Position numbers and translations under genes: made by a program. Under the pieces are notes generated by a model. The model did not search any database. It had not been told where the DNA came from and saw only the letters and a program-made list of their open reading frames with translations. A stretch of 64,000 bases of DNA, taken from Paenibacillus sabinae T27. Its GTDB lineage: Bacteria > Bacillota > Bacilli > Paenibacillales > Paenibacillaceae. Where the stretch lies: NCBI RefSeq assembly GCF_000612505.1, contig NZ_CP004078.1:4351280-4415279 (forward strand). The letters are read 5' to 3'. Below, one piece after another: positions 17,237 through 26,533 of the stretch. Every line of letters begins with the position of its first letter. Position 1 is the stretch's first letter.

Positions 17237-18319
17237 TTAGCCGATGGTGATCCATTTGCCGGAACGCTGCTTGAAAGCGTCGAAAATCTTGGTAAGATGA
17301 AGCGAATCTCTCAGCGTGGAGCGTTCTATTTTTTTGCCTTCCAATACGGCATTGGCAAAGTAACTGACGCTTTGGACCATCCCCTGCAGGAAGAGATTTT
17401 TGTTATACACTTGGCCGAGCGAAAACTCGGGTTCCCATAGTACAGGACCGTCTGCCGGATCATCGCCGATATACACAGGCGCCTTGCCGTATTCGCCGCT
17501 TCCTTTTGACCCCTTATAATAAATCAGGCGCATACCGTTATCTATCACCACATTTTGATTGCTGCCGATCACTTCGAAGCGCTCCAGCGGACTGGTTGGC
17601 GCTTGCGTCGAGGCCAGCTGAAGATTGCCGATTCCGCCGGATTTGAACTGCAGCAAGGCCTGTACGTTTCCGCTGGGCTGATGCTCAATAAAGCACATCT
17701 CTTTGACTTCTCCCATAAGGAAGTGAATGCCCGACATCGGATGGCAGATATCCTGGAACCAATGCAAGCCCGTTCGGGTAGCTATATCCTCTTGATAGGG
17801 ACTGAGCGTGAGCGGATAGCGGCCGTTAATCGACACCGGTTGGCCGAACCCCTCCAGACCAATGATTTGCTTCGCCTTTTCAAACGTCGGGTAGAAGTAG
17901 CGCTTGTTGGCTACCAGTACGAATTGCCCGGACCGCTCCTCCACTTCCAGCATCCGTTCCACTTCATCAGCGGTATAAGCTGCAGGCTTTTCCATCCAGA
18001 CCGGCAATCCGGCCTCTAACAGATCCGGAACAATCCGGGGATACATCGGACGACCCTCTTTATCGAAATTAAGCACGACGAAGACGGCATCCAATTTCTC
18101 CTGCTTGATCATTTCCTTGTAATCCGTGTATATGTTCTCCGCCCCGAAACGCTTGCGATAGATTTCTGCACGTTCCGCATTCAAGTCGCAGACGGCCACC
18201 AGATCAACCGGGGCATAGTCAAACGTAGGATACACGTTGCGAAACGCATGGGCGCCGCACCCGATAAAGCCGGCCTTGATTTTGCGGTCGTATTCATAGT
18301 TGAATTTAATTGGTCTCAT
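17237..18319 (-). CDS. Gfo/Idh/MocA family oxidoreductase
   Basis: The product has 360 residues. An N-terminal Rossmann fold (GFIGCGAHAFRN, about 18-29, then VAVCDLN) binds NAD(P), the catalytic-lysine motif EKPAAY lies near residue 115, and a C-terminal alpha/beta substrate domain follows. Family members oxidise or reduce sugars and inositols. AGGAGG precedes the ATG. It sits between a cupin and a TIM-barrel epimerase, a common oxidation/isomerisation pair. Confidence 0.88.
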   Translation of the reverse strand: MRPIKFNYEYDRKIKAGFIGCGAHAFRNVYPTFDYAPVDLVAVCDLNAERAEIYRKRFGAENIYTDYKEMIKQEKLDAVFVVLNFDKEGRPMYPRIVPDLLEAGLPVWMEKPAAYTADEVERMLEVEERSGQFVLVANKRYFYPTFEKAKQIIGLEGFGQPVSINGRYPLTLSPYQEDIATRTGLHWFQDICHPMSGIHFLMGEVKEMCFIEHQPSGNVQALLQFKSGGIGNLQLASTQAPTSPLERFEVIGSNQNVVIDNGMRLIYYKGSKGSGEYGKAPVYIGDDPADGPVLWEPEFSLGQVYNKNLFLQGMVQSVSYFANAVLEGKKIERSTLRDSLHLTKIFDAFKQRSGKWITIG

Positions 18320-18370
18320 TACGGTCAGTCCTCCTGTTGAATGATGGATCTCGGGATATAAGTGCAGCGA

Positions 18371-18727
18371 TTATTCACCTATGGTCTGGCGGTCACCCGC
18401 CGAGTAAGCAATGATCATACGGCAAGGCTCCCAGCTCGTCACTGTCGCGTTATGGGGCACACCTTGCGGAATACGCAGCAGCATGCCCGGCTTCAGATGA
18501 AATATCTCGTCCCCGAGCGAATGGTCGCATTCACCCGAAAGCACGAAGATCACTTCCTCGCAGTTGGGATGGATATGTCTTGGATTGGATTCTCCCGCGT
18601 TGATATATACCATGCCGAAGGTCATTTCCGCCTCGGGGTCGATCTCTTGTCCGTACAGCCACTGGATGCCTCCCCAAGTCTGCGGAAAAGGATACTGTTC
18701 TTTGTTCAAATCGGTTATCGTTGCCAT
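18371..18727 (-). CDS. small cupin-domain protein
   Basis: The product has 118 residues as a single cupin barrel. The metal motif is recognisable as HPNCEEVIFVLSGECDHS (about 55-72) followed by PGMLLRIPQGVPHNA. Small cupins may be sugar isomerases, dioxygenases or ligand sensors. In an operon with a sugar importer and oxidoreductase it may act as an isomerase or lyase. The ATG at 18727 is preferred because AGGAG is nine bases upstream; the ATG at 18733 is too close. Confidence 0.8.
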   Translation of the reverse strand: MATITDLNKEQYPFPQTWGGIQWLYGQEIDPEAEMTFGMVYINAGESNPRHIHPNCEEVIFVLSGECDHSLGDEIFHLKPGMLLRIPQGVPHNATVTSWEPCRMIIAYSAGDRQTIGE

Positions 18728-18774
18728 GCCCATTCTCTCCTTTTATCCATTTCATGTGCTTGTCCTTCGGTTGG

Positions 18775-19608
18775 TTATTTGTTCGACCCAGCCGACATGC
18801 CTTCCACAAACTGCCGCTGAAAAATCAGGTAAACCACAATACTCGGGATCATGCTGATCAAAGTGCCGCCGAAAATAAGTCCGTAATTCGAGCCGTTGTT
18901 CCCCTGGAACGAAAGCAGCCCAAGCGGAATCGTATACTTGTCCTCGGAAATCAGCAGGACCAACGGCAGCAAAAAGTCGTTCCATATATTCATAAAGGTG
19001 AATACCATTAATGCCACAATGCCGGGCTTGGCCATCGGCAGCATGATGTACAGGAAAGCTCTCCACTCTCCCGCTCCATCGACATAGGCGGATTCGCGCA
19101 GCTCTTTGGGCACATCCTTGAACGTGTTGCGCATCAGAAATACCGAGAAGGGAAGCGCCATTCCGACCGAGACAAGGGTGATGCCCGTCAGTGTATTGAC
19201 AAGGCCCAAGGATTTCAATTGGAAGAAGACCGGAATGATAATGGCTTGAACCGGCAGCGACCATCCAAAAATGAACAAATATAATAGAAGCTTATTTCCC
19301 GGGAATGACATCTGCGCGAACGCATATCCTGCCGGACACGCAGTCAGGAATACAATGAGCATTCCAATGCCGGTGATAAACGCGCTGTTGATAAAATAGG
19401 TTTTGAAATTCCCCAGCTCCCACGCTTCTCTCAGGTTGTCAAAATTCCAGGTAGATGGAAGTGCAAACGGATGATTGGCAATTTCGAAAGTGGTCTTGAA
19501 GCTTCCCAGAACCACCCAAAGGATCGGCATGATGATAACCATAAGCGAAATCGTCAGGAACATCAGCAATAATACCTGTGATTTCCCTCCGGCACTCAGC
19601 TGTCTCAT
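18775..19608 (-). CDS. carbohydrate ABC transporter permease (MalG type)
   Basis: The product has 277 residues with six membrane spans. The EAA loop ELRESAYVDGAGEWRAFLYI lies near residue 185 and the C terminus is short, typical of the second permease of CUT1 sugar importers. It lies three bases after the MalF-type gene. Confidence 0.92.
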   Translation of the reverse strand: MRQLSAGGKSQVLLLMFLTISLMVIIMPILWVVLGSFKTTFEIANHPFALPSTWNFDNLREAWELGNFKTYFINSAFITGIGMLIVFLTACPAGYAFAQMSFPGNKLLLYLFIFGWSLPVQAIIIPVFFQLKSLGLVNTLTGITLVSVGMALPFSVFLMRNTFKDVPKELRESAYVDGAGEWRAFLYIMLPMAKPGIVALMVFTFMNIWNDFLLPLVLLISEDKYTIPLGLLSFQGNNGSNYGLIFGGTLISMIPSIVVYLIFQRQFVEGMSAGSNK

Positions 19609-19611
19609 ACG

Positions 19612-20547
19612 TTATTCCCGCCTTTCCCGCCATTGATTGAACAAAATGGTCAGCGTGATGACAATAACGGCCAACAGTACGCCACCTGCTGTTGCGTAGC
19701 TCACTTTGTTCATGCCAAAAGCTGATTTGTAGATGTACGTGGAGACCACTTCGCTTTTATAGAAAGGACCGCCTTGGGTCATGATCCAGATGAGGGCAAA
19801 ACCTTTAAAGGCGTAGATGATAACCATGCTTATAACTACGTTCATGGTGTACCGCAAGCTTGGAATGGTGATGCTGATAAACTTGCGGACCGGTCCTGCT
19901 CCGTCGATCTCGGCCGCCTCGTACAAGGAAGGGTCAATGTTCTGCAGCCCTGCCAGGTACAAGATCAGGAAAGACCCGTAAAACGCCCAGGTTCCGACGA
20001 TTACCAGAGCAGGCAGCACCGTCCATTGCTCTCCCAGCCAGTTATGCGCCAGAGCTCCGAGGCCCGCTTTCTGTAACGTGACGTTGATCGGACCCATCAG
20101 GGGATCGTAAATCTTGGCCCAGAGCACCCCCACCACCGCCAATGAAATGACGGAAGGAAGGTAGAACCCGGCACGAAAGAACAATCTCCCTTTTTTTACT
20201 TTGCTGATCAGGACCGCAAGCACGAGAGTGGGAATGACCACGAGGGTGAGGCTGATGACGACCCATACAAGGTTATGGAACAAAGATTGCATGAATACAT
20301 CGTCTTTCAATAAGTTCATATAGTTGTCCAAGCCGATATAAGACATGGTCGGGGAAGCTCCGTCCCAATCGAATAAACTAAGCCGGACCGCGTCGAACAT
20401 TGGATAGAGCATAAATAGTCCGTATAAAAGCAAGGAGGGAGCCAAGAAGGAGAGCACCACCGCAAAACGTTTCGCTTTCCGGCTCCAGTGTCTGACTTGC
20501 AAACGGGATCTTATGTTAACAGCACTTTGAACAGGCAGCGGTTTCAT
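19612..20547 (-). CDS. carbohydrate ABC transporter permease (MalF type)
   Basis: The product has about 311 residues with six membrane spans. The EAA loop is near LYEAAEIDGAGPVRKFISIT, and a positively charged N terminus precedes the first span, as in CUT1 first permeases. The start could be ATG 20547 or GTG 20559; the ribosome site GGAAG is better placed for the former. It works with the MalG-type permease and the lipoprotein encoded just upstream; the ATPase must come from elsewhere, as is usual in Paenibacillus. Confidence 0.9.
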   Translation of the reverse strand: MKPLPVQSAVNIRSRLQVRHWSRKAKRFAVVLSFLAPSLLLYGLFMLYPMFDAVRLSLFDWDGASPTMSYIGLDNYMNLLKDDVFMQSLFHNLVWVVISLTLVVIPTLVLAVLISKVKKGRLFFRAGFYLPSVISLAVVGVLWAKIYDPLMGPINVTLQKAGLGALAHNWLGEQWTVLPALVIVGTWAFYGSFLILYLAGLQNIDPSLYEAAEIDGAGPVRKFISITIPSLRYTMNVVISMVIIYAFKGFALIWIMTQGGPFYKSEVVSTYIYKSAFGMNKVSYATAGGVLLAVIVITLTILFNQWRERRE

Positions 20548-20562
20548 GGTATTCTTCACTTC

Positions 20563-21912
20563 CTATCTAGTTAATTGGTAACCGGCCTCCTGATCCTTTT
20601 TGACGCCTTCGGCGATTTTTTCCATCGCTTCCTGCGGCTTTACCAAACCTCCGACAAGTCCGACCAGGTTTTGGTAGTAGGCCTCTTTAGCTTCACTTCC
20701 GATAAATACACTCGGGTTGTAGCCCGATCTCGCCTTGATAGACTGAATCGCACCTGCCAGCAGCGCACCCGCCGGCTTGACGTTCAATGCCGCTTGGGAA
20801 GTAGGAATCAGATTGTAAGACGGATCACTCAATACGACGTTGGCATAATCTTCGGAGACAATGAAATTCAGCCAGTTCTCAGCCTGCTCGGGGTGAACGG
20901 CTTTTGTCGGAACGACCCAGGTGTAGCCGAGACCGCCTGTCGGTTCTGTCTTCTCCCCGCTGATAAAGGATGGCATCGAGAACGTTCCAATGCTGTCTTC
21001 CACCTTCTTGTCTACGATCGTGGAAATGAGGTGGGTAGGCGAGATCATCATGGCCACCTTTTTGTCCAGGAAGCTTAACTGAAGGTCGGCGAGATTAAGA
21101 GACATGGACTCTTTCCCGATGTATCCCTGCTTGGCCCAGTCCGCCAGCATTTCCCCTGCTTTGACAATCTCCGGGTCGGTCCATTGTTTCTCTCCATACA
21201 GCAGGGCTTCCACGGCATCTCTGCCTGCAACGGACTCCAAGATGTTGGAGAACAGGCCGCCAACGGTAAACGAAGTACGGGCCGCCGTATTCAGCGGGGT
21301 GACCCCGTTATCCTTCAGCTTCTTCATCGCTGCTACAAACTCATCGCCCGTTTGGGGAACCGGAATAGCATATTTTGCAAAAATATCTTTATTGTAATAG
21401 ACCTCAATCGCATCGACGGTATGGGGCAATTCATAGATTGTATCGTTGACGGCCGCCATTTGATAAGCAAACGGCTGAAGCTTGTCTTTCCAGCTGTTCT
21501 TGGCATACCAATCATCGAGCGGCTTAATCAGACCCACATCCGACAAAATACTGACACGACCCGGTCCTGCATTCATGAGGATAGCGTCAGGAGGGGTAAC
21601 ACCTGATTGCAGAGTTGTTGTCAATTTTCCTGACTCTGTGTTAACATCACCATTAGACAAAGTCACTTCAACACCAGGGTTTAATTCTTTGAATTTGTTC
21701 ACTACACTTTCCCATTGATGCTTTTCCGTATCGTTGAAAAAGTTAGGAATCAGCAAGCTTAATTGCTTATTATCCGCGGCTGCAGCTGCGGCCGGCTCTT
21801 TATTCTCCGCCGGGGCATTGGAGCTAGAGCCCGTGGGTGAAGAGCACCCGGCTACCAAGAGTAACGAAACGGAGGCAGTCGCCAAAATTTTTTTAAGGTT
21901 TCTAATTAGCAT
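20563..21912 (-). CDS. extracellular sugar-binding lipoprotein
   Basis: The product has 449 residues with a lipoprotein signal (lipobox VAGC, Cys23) and a family 1 solute-binding fold. Typical features are VEVYYNKDIFAKYAI near residue 150 and GLGYTWVVPTKA in the second half. The ATG at 21912 has GGGAG upstream. It is the first gene of the importer/epimerase operon and is divergent from a YesM/YesN two-component system that probably controls it. Confidence 0.9.
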   Translation of the reverse strand: MLIRNLKKILATASVSLLLVAGCSSPTGSSSNAPAENKEPAAAAAADNKQLSLLIPNFFNDTEKHQWESVVNKFKELNPGVEVTLSNGDVNTESGKLTTTLQSGVTPPDAILMNAGPGRVSILSDVGLIKPLDDWYAKNSWKDKLQPFAYQMAAVNDTIYELPHTVDAIEVYYNKDIFAKYAIPVPQTGDEFVAAMKKLKDNGVTPLNTAARTSFTVGGLFSNILESVAGRDAVEALLYGEKQWTDPEIVKAGEMLADWAKQGYIGKESMSLNLADLQLSFLDKKVAMMISPTHLISTIVDKKVEDSIGTFSMPSFISGEKTEPTGGLGYTWVVPTKAVHPEQAENWLNFIVSEDYANVVLSDPSYNLIPTSQAALNVKPAGALLAGAIQSIKARSGYNPSVFIGSEAKEAYYQNLVGLVGGLVKPQEAMEKIAEGVKKDQEAGYQLTR

Positions 21913-22022
21913 GAAATCCACTCCCTGATGTTAGTTTTATTGACGGCCGTCGTCTTATCTAAATTTTAAAATAATTTGGATGATAAACAATGGTTCAAAT
22001 CGTGGAAAAAGGGGGCGAAAAA

Positions 22023-23831
22023 GTGGAATCCTTGAAAGGAAGACCGGCAGCAGTGCCCTTCATCCACTCGATTTTTTTTAAACTTTTAATCTGCTTTCTG
22101 CTGTTGTCGATCGTTCCTTTGACGTTGGCGGGGCTTCTGACCTACAGCAATGTCTCCGATTTACTGACCCGGAAATTGAATAAGGATGCCTCCTCCGTGT
22201 TAGAGCAGCATTCCAAGGTGCTGACCTTTTATCTCAACGACTTGATACGAATGGGCGAGATTTCAAATACAAGCCCCACGGTCTCCGACTTTCTGAAAAA
22301 CAAGGATTACGATAACTATCTGCGTTCCTTTCTCCCGCTGGATCAAGTGTTTACCGGCATTCATGTCATCCGGCCTGAAAACGCGGGGATCACTCTGATA
22401 AACGAGCAGGGCTATGTCTATACCTATGGTTATTCATTGAATCGGGAGCACAGCGGCTTCTACAACTACCATTGGATTCCGCATCTGCCCCCGTTATCCA
22501 TGGAGCACAGGCTGACCCCTCTGCACGATCGACCGTATAGTAACCAAGAACCGCAAGAGCAGGTGTTTTCTTACGTGCAGCAGGTGTTCAGCAGGGATCT
22601 GAAAGCCAAAGGGCTGCTGATTATCGATTTTAAGCGTGATGTGCTGGCAAGCTTGTTTCAAAGCTCCTCCCTTTCGGATAGCGTCCCTGGAGAAACGGAA
22701 ATCGGCCTGCTGATCACCAACCGCAGCGGTCAATTGCTATATCCCCAAGATACCGGGCGGTTTCGTCCGGAAGAGCTCAAGAACTTGAATCAGGCGGAAC
22801 GGATCACCGATCTAAGCGGCAATGTGTATCGGCTGGTTACCCGGACAAACAATGAAACAGGCTTGATATTAACGGGCTACTTTCAGGAAGACAAGCTGTA
22901 TGAGCCCATCCACCGTATCCGCAATTCCGTCTATTGGATCATCCTGCCAAGCATTGCCTTTTGCCTGCTGGTCTCCTTCTACTTATCCCACCGCATATCC
23001 GGCCCGATCCGTTATTTGCAGTACCTGATGGGAAAGGTGGGCCGGGGGGAGTTTTATTCTCTGTTCCAGTTGAAGCGTAAGGACGAGATCGGCCAGCTGG
23101 GGCTCGGGTTTAACCATATGGTGGGGAAGATCAAGGAGCTGATTCAGCTCGTTTATGAAGAACAAAGCAAGAAGCGTGACGCCGAGGTGACCGCGCTGCA
23201 GTCCCAGATCAACCCGCATTTCCTGTACAACACACTGGAGTCTATCAACAGTCTGGCGCGTAAGCGGAAAGAGCCACAGATCAGTAAGATGATCGTTCTC
23301 TTAGGCAAGCTGCTGAGGGCCTCGATCAGTACGTTCGATACGATGATTCCGATCTGGAGAGAGCTGGAATACGCGGCCTGCTACCTGGAACTGCATCAAA
23401 TCCGCCTGAAAAAACCTATTCAGTATTCTATCGATATCGACGAAGAGATCCGAAGCTTATTTACGGTGAAATGGATTATTCAGCCGATCGTGGAGAACGC
23501 GGTTCTGCACGGATTGGACCCCATTGCTAGTGAAGAGGTCAGCGGACGCATTGAGATCAAAGGCTGGCTGGAGCAGGACGCCGTCTACCTGCAGGTGAGA
23601 GATTACGGTGTAGGCCTGGACAAAACAGCGCTGAAAGAGCTGCGCCACAACCTGGAGTATCACTCCGAGAAGCTCACCAAGTATGGGGAAAAAGTGGGCA
23701 TACTTAACGTTCAGTCGCGAATCCGTCTCCACTTTGGAGAGGCGTACGGGCTGTCCGTGGACAGTGTTCCCCAGCAGGGCATGAATGTGACCATTAAACT
23801 GCCTAGGAGGTTCGCCAATGAGAACAAGTAA
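22023..23831 (+). CDS. YesM-type sensor histidine kinase
   Basis: The product has about 602 residues. Membrane spans at about 20-40 and 295-315 enclose an extracellular sensor region. They are followed by a HAMP domain and a His_kinase/HATPase pair with the phospho-acceptor motif SQINPHFLYNTLESINSLA and N-box IVENAVLHGL. GTG at 22023 follows AGGGGG; the ATG at 21990 lacks a ribosome site. The kinase probably senses an extracellular sugar, perhaps through the adjacent binding protein, and signals to the AraC-type regulator encoded next. Confidence 0.9.
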   Translation: MESLKGRPAAVPFIHSIFFKLLICFLLLSIVPLTLAGLLTYSNVSDLLTRKLNKDASSVLEQHSKVLTFYLNDLIRMGEISNTSPTVSDFLKNKDYDNYLRSFLPLDQVFTGIHVIRPENAGITLINEQGYVYTYGYSLNREHSGFYNYHWIPHLPPLSMEHRLTPLHDRPYSNQEPQEQVFSYVQQVFSRDLKAKGLLIIDFKRDVLASLFQSSSLSDSVPGETEIGLLITNRSGQLLYPQDTGRFRPEELKNLNQAERITDLSGNVYRLVTRTNNETGLILTGYFQEDKLYEPIHRIRNSVYWIILPSIAFCLLVSFYLSHRISGPIRYLQYLMGKVGRGEFYSLFQLKRKDEIGQLGLGFNHMVGKIKELIQLVYEEQSKKRDAEVTALQSQINPHFLYNTLESINSLARKRKEPQISKMIVLLGKLLRASISTFDTMIPIWRELEYAACYLELHQIRLKKPIQYSIDIDEEIRSLFTVKWIIQPIVENAVLHGLDPIASEEVSGRIEIKGWLEQDAVYLQVRDYGVGLDKTALKELRHNLEYHSEKLTKYGEKVGILNVQSRIRLHFGEAYGLSVDSVPQQGMNVTIKLPRRFANENK

Positions 23832-24597
23832 ACTGTTGATCGTGGACGATGAGTGGATGATCTCTGACAGCTTGCGCTCGATGGAGGAGTGGAAAGAGCG
23901 GAACATTGAGGTGGTCGGCACGGCGGCCAGCGGACGGGAAGCCTTGCAGTGGGTGGAACAGGAAGACCTGGATATGATCCTGACAGATATCCATATGCCG
24001 GACATGAGCGGCCTGGAGCTGCTGCAGCGTCTTTATGAAACCAAGCCGGGGATCAGCGTCATTCTCATCAGCGGGTACGAGGAGTTTACCTATGCGTGTA
24101 CCGCCCTGCGGTATCAGGCAAAAGGATATGTAACAAAGCCGATTGATACCGATGAGTTATTCTCCATTGTGGACAGCCTTCTGGACGCGGAAACCAAAAA
24201 GGGAGAAGAATCTGGCGATGCCGAGTCTCCCAAAACGTATCACGAGGCCATTGTGGAACGGGCGATCACCTATATGAAAACAAACCTGGACAAACCCCTT
24301 TCTTTAAAAAGAACGGCAGAGGAGGTTCATCTCACCCCCCATTATTTCGGACAAGTATTTAAAACGGTGACCGGAGAGACGTTTGTCAATTATCTCACAG
24401 GACTCCGTATGGAAAAGGCGTGCCTGCTGCTGAAAAACCCTGAGCTGAAGCAGTATGAAATATGCGAAAGCATAGGGTATCCGGACACCAAATATTTTGC
24501 AAAAGTGTTTACCAAATGCTTTGGCATGCCACCGCGCGAATACCGGAGAGAATATATAAACAAGAGCCGTCAGGCCAAAGACTTAACCCAATTTTAA
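23818..24597 (+). CDS. YesN-type response regulator, AraC output
   Basis: The product has 259 residues: an N-terminal receiver with phospho-acceptor Asp57 (LTDIHMPDMSG) and a C-terminal AraC helix-turn-helix pair (about 155-255, including LSLKRTAEEVHLTPHYFGQV). AGGAGG lies before the ATG, and the gene overlaps the kinase by 14 bases. It is a partner of the upstream YesM kinase and the likely activator of the divergent sugar operon. It is shorter than usual YesN proteins (about 370-540 residues) because the linker is reduced. Confidence 0.9.
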   Translation: MRTSKLLIVDDEWMISDSLRSMEEWKERNIEVVGTAASGREALQWVEQEDLDMILTDIHMPDMSGLELLQRLYETKPGISVILISGYEEFTYACTALRYQAKGYVTKPIDTDELFSIVDSLLDAETKKGEESGDAESPKTYHEAIVERAITYMKTNLDKPLSLKRTAEEVHLTPHYFGQVFKTVTGETFVNYLTGLRMEKACLLLKNPELKQYEICESIGYPDTKYFAKVFTKCFGMPPREYRREYINKSRQAKDLTQF

Positions 24598-24671
24598 ACA
24601 AAACCTGCCCGCTGAATTAACCTTGATTCGTTATGATATTGTCAAACCAGATGAATTGAGGAGATTATGCA

Positions 24672-26126
24672 ATGCGTATGTTGGAAATGACCCTGGCGGC
24701 GCTGGATTTATTGGTGTTGATCTATTTTTTTGTTATTGGCAAGTCAACCTCTCCCCGCAAAATAACGAATCTGCTGATTGGCGCCGGATTGCTCACGATT
24801 CCGGTGCTGCAGCTGTTTCTGGAAGGCTACCGGTGGCAGCTGGTCCCCCTTTATTTCGTGACTCTCATCCTGCTGGCAAGCATTCTGCTTAGACTATTTA
24901 GACCGGTTCCGATGTTTAAAAAACGGCGTGTTCCCCGGTATGTAAGCGGCCTTGCGCTGAGCGGGCTGGTTATACTTTCCGCCGGTCTGGCCGCGGCCCT
25001 GCCGGTTATGGATTTACCTAAACCGGACGGAGCAGACGCGGTTGGCACAGTTACCTTTGATTGGACCGACGGAAGCCGCGAGGAGACGCTCACCGCCGAT
25101 CCGGGAGATAAACGCGAGCTCGTCGTCCAAGTATGGTACCCGGCGGAAAAATCATCCGGGGAGCCTCAGTTTCTTTTTCCCCAGGACCCGCAAATCTTTC
25201 ACAATTACATATCAGCTTTTGCCGAGGGGCTTCATTTGCCTGCGTTTGCCCTGGATTACTGGAAGTATGCGCGCAGTCATTCCTTTCAAGATGCGCCCGT
25301 CCTCCCCTCCCCCAAACCTTATCCCTTGGTCATCATAAGCCATGGCCTGGGCACCAGCCGAATGCTTCATGCTTCACAAGCCGAAAATCTGGCAAGCCAC
25401 GGGTACATCGTAGCCGCTATCGACCATACGTACAGCACGGCGGCGACGGCATTTTCCGACGGCAGGATCACAGGGTTCACAACAGAACTCTCTGCCGAGG
25501 ATATCTATGATAAGGCCCGCGTTATCGGAGAGATTTGGACTCAGGATGTGAAGTTTGTGCTGAATCAATTGGATTCGCTGAATGCGGGACGGATCGAAAG
25601 TGATTTTACAGGCAAAATCGATATGAACAACACGGGCATCATGGGCCATTCGTTCGGCGGAGCAACCGCATATAACGCAGCTTATACGATCGGCAAAATC
25701 AAAGCCGGGATTAATATGGACGGGACGCTGATTGATTTGGACCAGGACCAATTGAACAAGCCGTTTATGTTCTTACAGTCCGATGCTTCCGCGAAGATAA
25801 CTGAAGCCTTGGACGATCCTGCGGTTCCTGAAGAAATCAGGGAAAGGATCACTAAAGAGACGCAGATTATCCGCCATGTCGCCTTACACGGAGGTCAAAT
25901 CATCCATATCAAGGGAACGGCCCATTTTAATTTTACGGATATGCAATTCTATTCGCCTTTGATCAAATATTTGGGCATGACCGGCAGCATTGACGGGTAC
26001 AGAGGGGCTTATCTTGTGAACCGGTACGTTCTGGATTTCTTCGATAAATATTTAAAGGGAGGCTCAGGCGAGCTCATCAACGGACCTCATGCGGATGATC
26101 CGGAGATTGATTTTCAGAAGCTATAA
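24672..26126 (+). CDS. membrane-anchored alpha/beta hydrolase, platelet-activating-factor acetylhydrolase-like
   Basis: The product has 484 residues. Four hydrophobic segments in the first 120 residues are followed by an extracytoplasmic alpha/beta hydrolase domain. The nucleophile elbow GHSFGG lies near residue 325, with upstream oxyanion region LVIISHGLGTSR and a late His in GTAHFNFTD. The domain resembles the PAF acetylhydrolase/dienelactone hydrolase group, which cleave short acyl esters. It is not clearly linked to the neighbouring sugar operon. Confidence 0.8.
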   Translation: MRMLEMTLAALDLLVLIYFFVIGKSTSPRKITNLLIGAGLLTIPVLQLFLEGYRWQLVPLYFVTLILLASILLRLFRPVPMFKKRRVPRYVSGLALSGLVILSAGLAAALPVMDLPKPDGADAVGTVTFDWTDGSREETLTADPGDKRELVVQVWYPAEKSSGEPQFLFPQDPQIFHNYISAFAEGLHLPAFALDYWKYARSHSFQDAPVLPSPKPYPLVIISHGLGTSRMLHASQAENLASHGYIVAAIDHTYSTAATAFSDGRITGFTTELSAEDIYDKARVIGEIWTQDVKFVLNQLDSLNAGRIESDFTGKIDMNNTGIMGHSFGGATAYNAAYTIGKIKAGINMDGTLIDLDQDQLNKPFMFLQSDASAKITEALDDPAVPEEIRERITKETQIIRHVALHGGQIIHIKGTAHFNFTDMQFYSPLIKYLGMTGSIDGYRGAYLVNRYVLDFFDKYLKGGSGELINGPHADDPEIDFQKL

Positions 26127-26147
26127 GGTTTGTCGCATTTCTAATGC

Positions 26148-26297
26148 ACGAAATTCATCGAGTCCGAATGGCGTCAGGTAGCGGAAGCCGCCTGCGCAGC
26201 GGGGGACACGATGGGCAATATGCCGTTCCCGGTTGAACCGGAGGATGTGTATAACGCGATTGTCACAGCCAACGCGATCGCCAAGACGTATAAATAA
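26148..26297 (+). pseudogene. C-terminal fragment of an oxidoreductase-like gene
   Basis: A headless frame of 49 codons (TKFIESEWRQVAEAAC and later FPVEPEDVYNAIVTANAIAK) ends at TAA 26295. The ending resembles the tails of Gfo/Idh/MocA oxidoreductases. There is no upstream part or ribosome site, so it is a relic of a deleted gene. The family assignment is tentative. Confidence 0.45.
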
Positions 26298-26330
26298 GAA
26301 CCGGGATAACAATATATCTTGAAAAAACAG

Positions 26331-26373
26331 CAAGCCGGTCTGTCAAGAGTTCATCCTTGACTGACCGGCTTTG
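26331..26373 (+). terminator. strong terminator behind the remnant
   Basis: CAAGCCGGTC..GTCAAG pairs with CTTGAC..GACCGGCTTTG and is followed by a T-rich stretch. It probably served the gene whose remnant lies at 26148-26297. Confidence 0.8.
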
Positions 26374-26467
26374 TATTTGGGTCTACTACATGTTTTTGCT
26401 GAACTTAAAAGGCTCATAGCTGGAAAGACCCCCCAGTACGAGCCTTGCCTTTAGGAAGACTGCCTGT

Positions 26468-26533
26468 TTTGAAGAGATTGTACGGTACATTCAATTATAC
26501 AACCACGAACGTATAACAGCATCAACGAAATGC
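26468..26533 (+). pseudogene. IS3-family transposase C-terminal fragment
   Basis: Twenty-two codons read FEEIVRYIQLYNHERITAS, matching the conserved YIxxYNHER end of IS3-family OrfB integrase domains. Nothing else of the element is recognisable. It overlaps the end of the next minus-strand gene. Confidence 0.55.
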
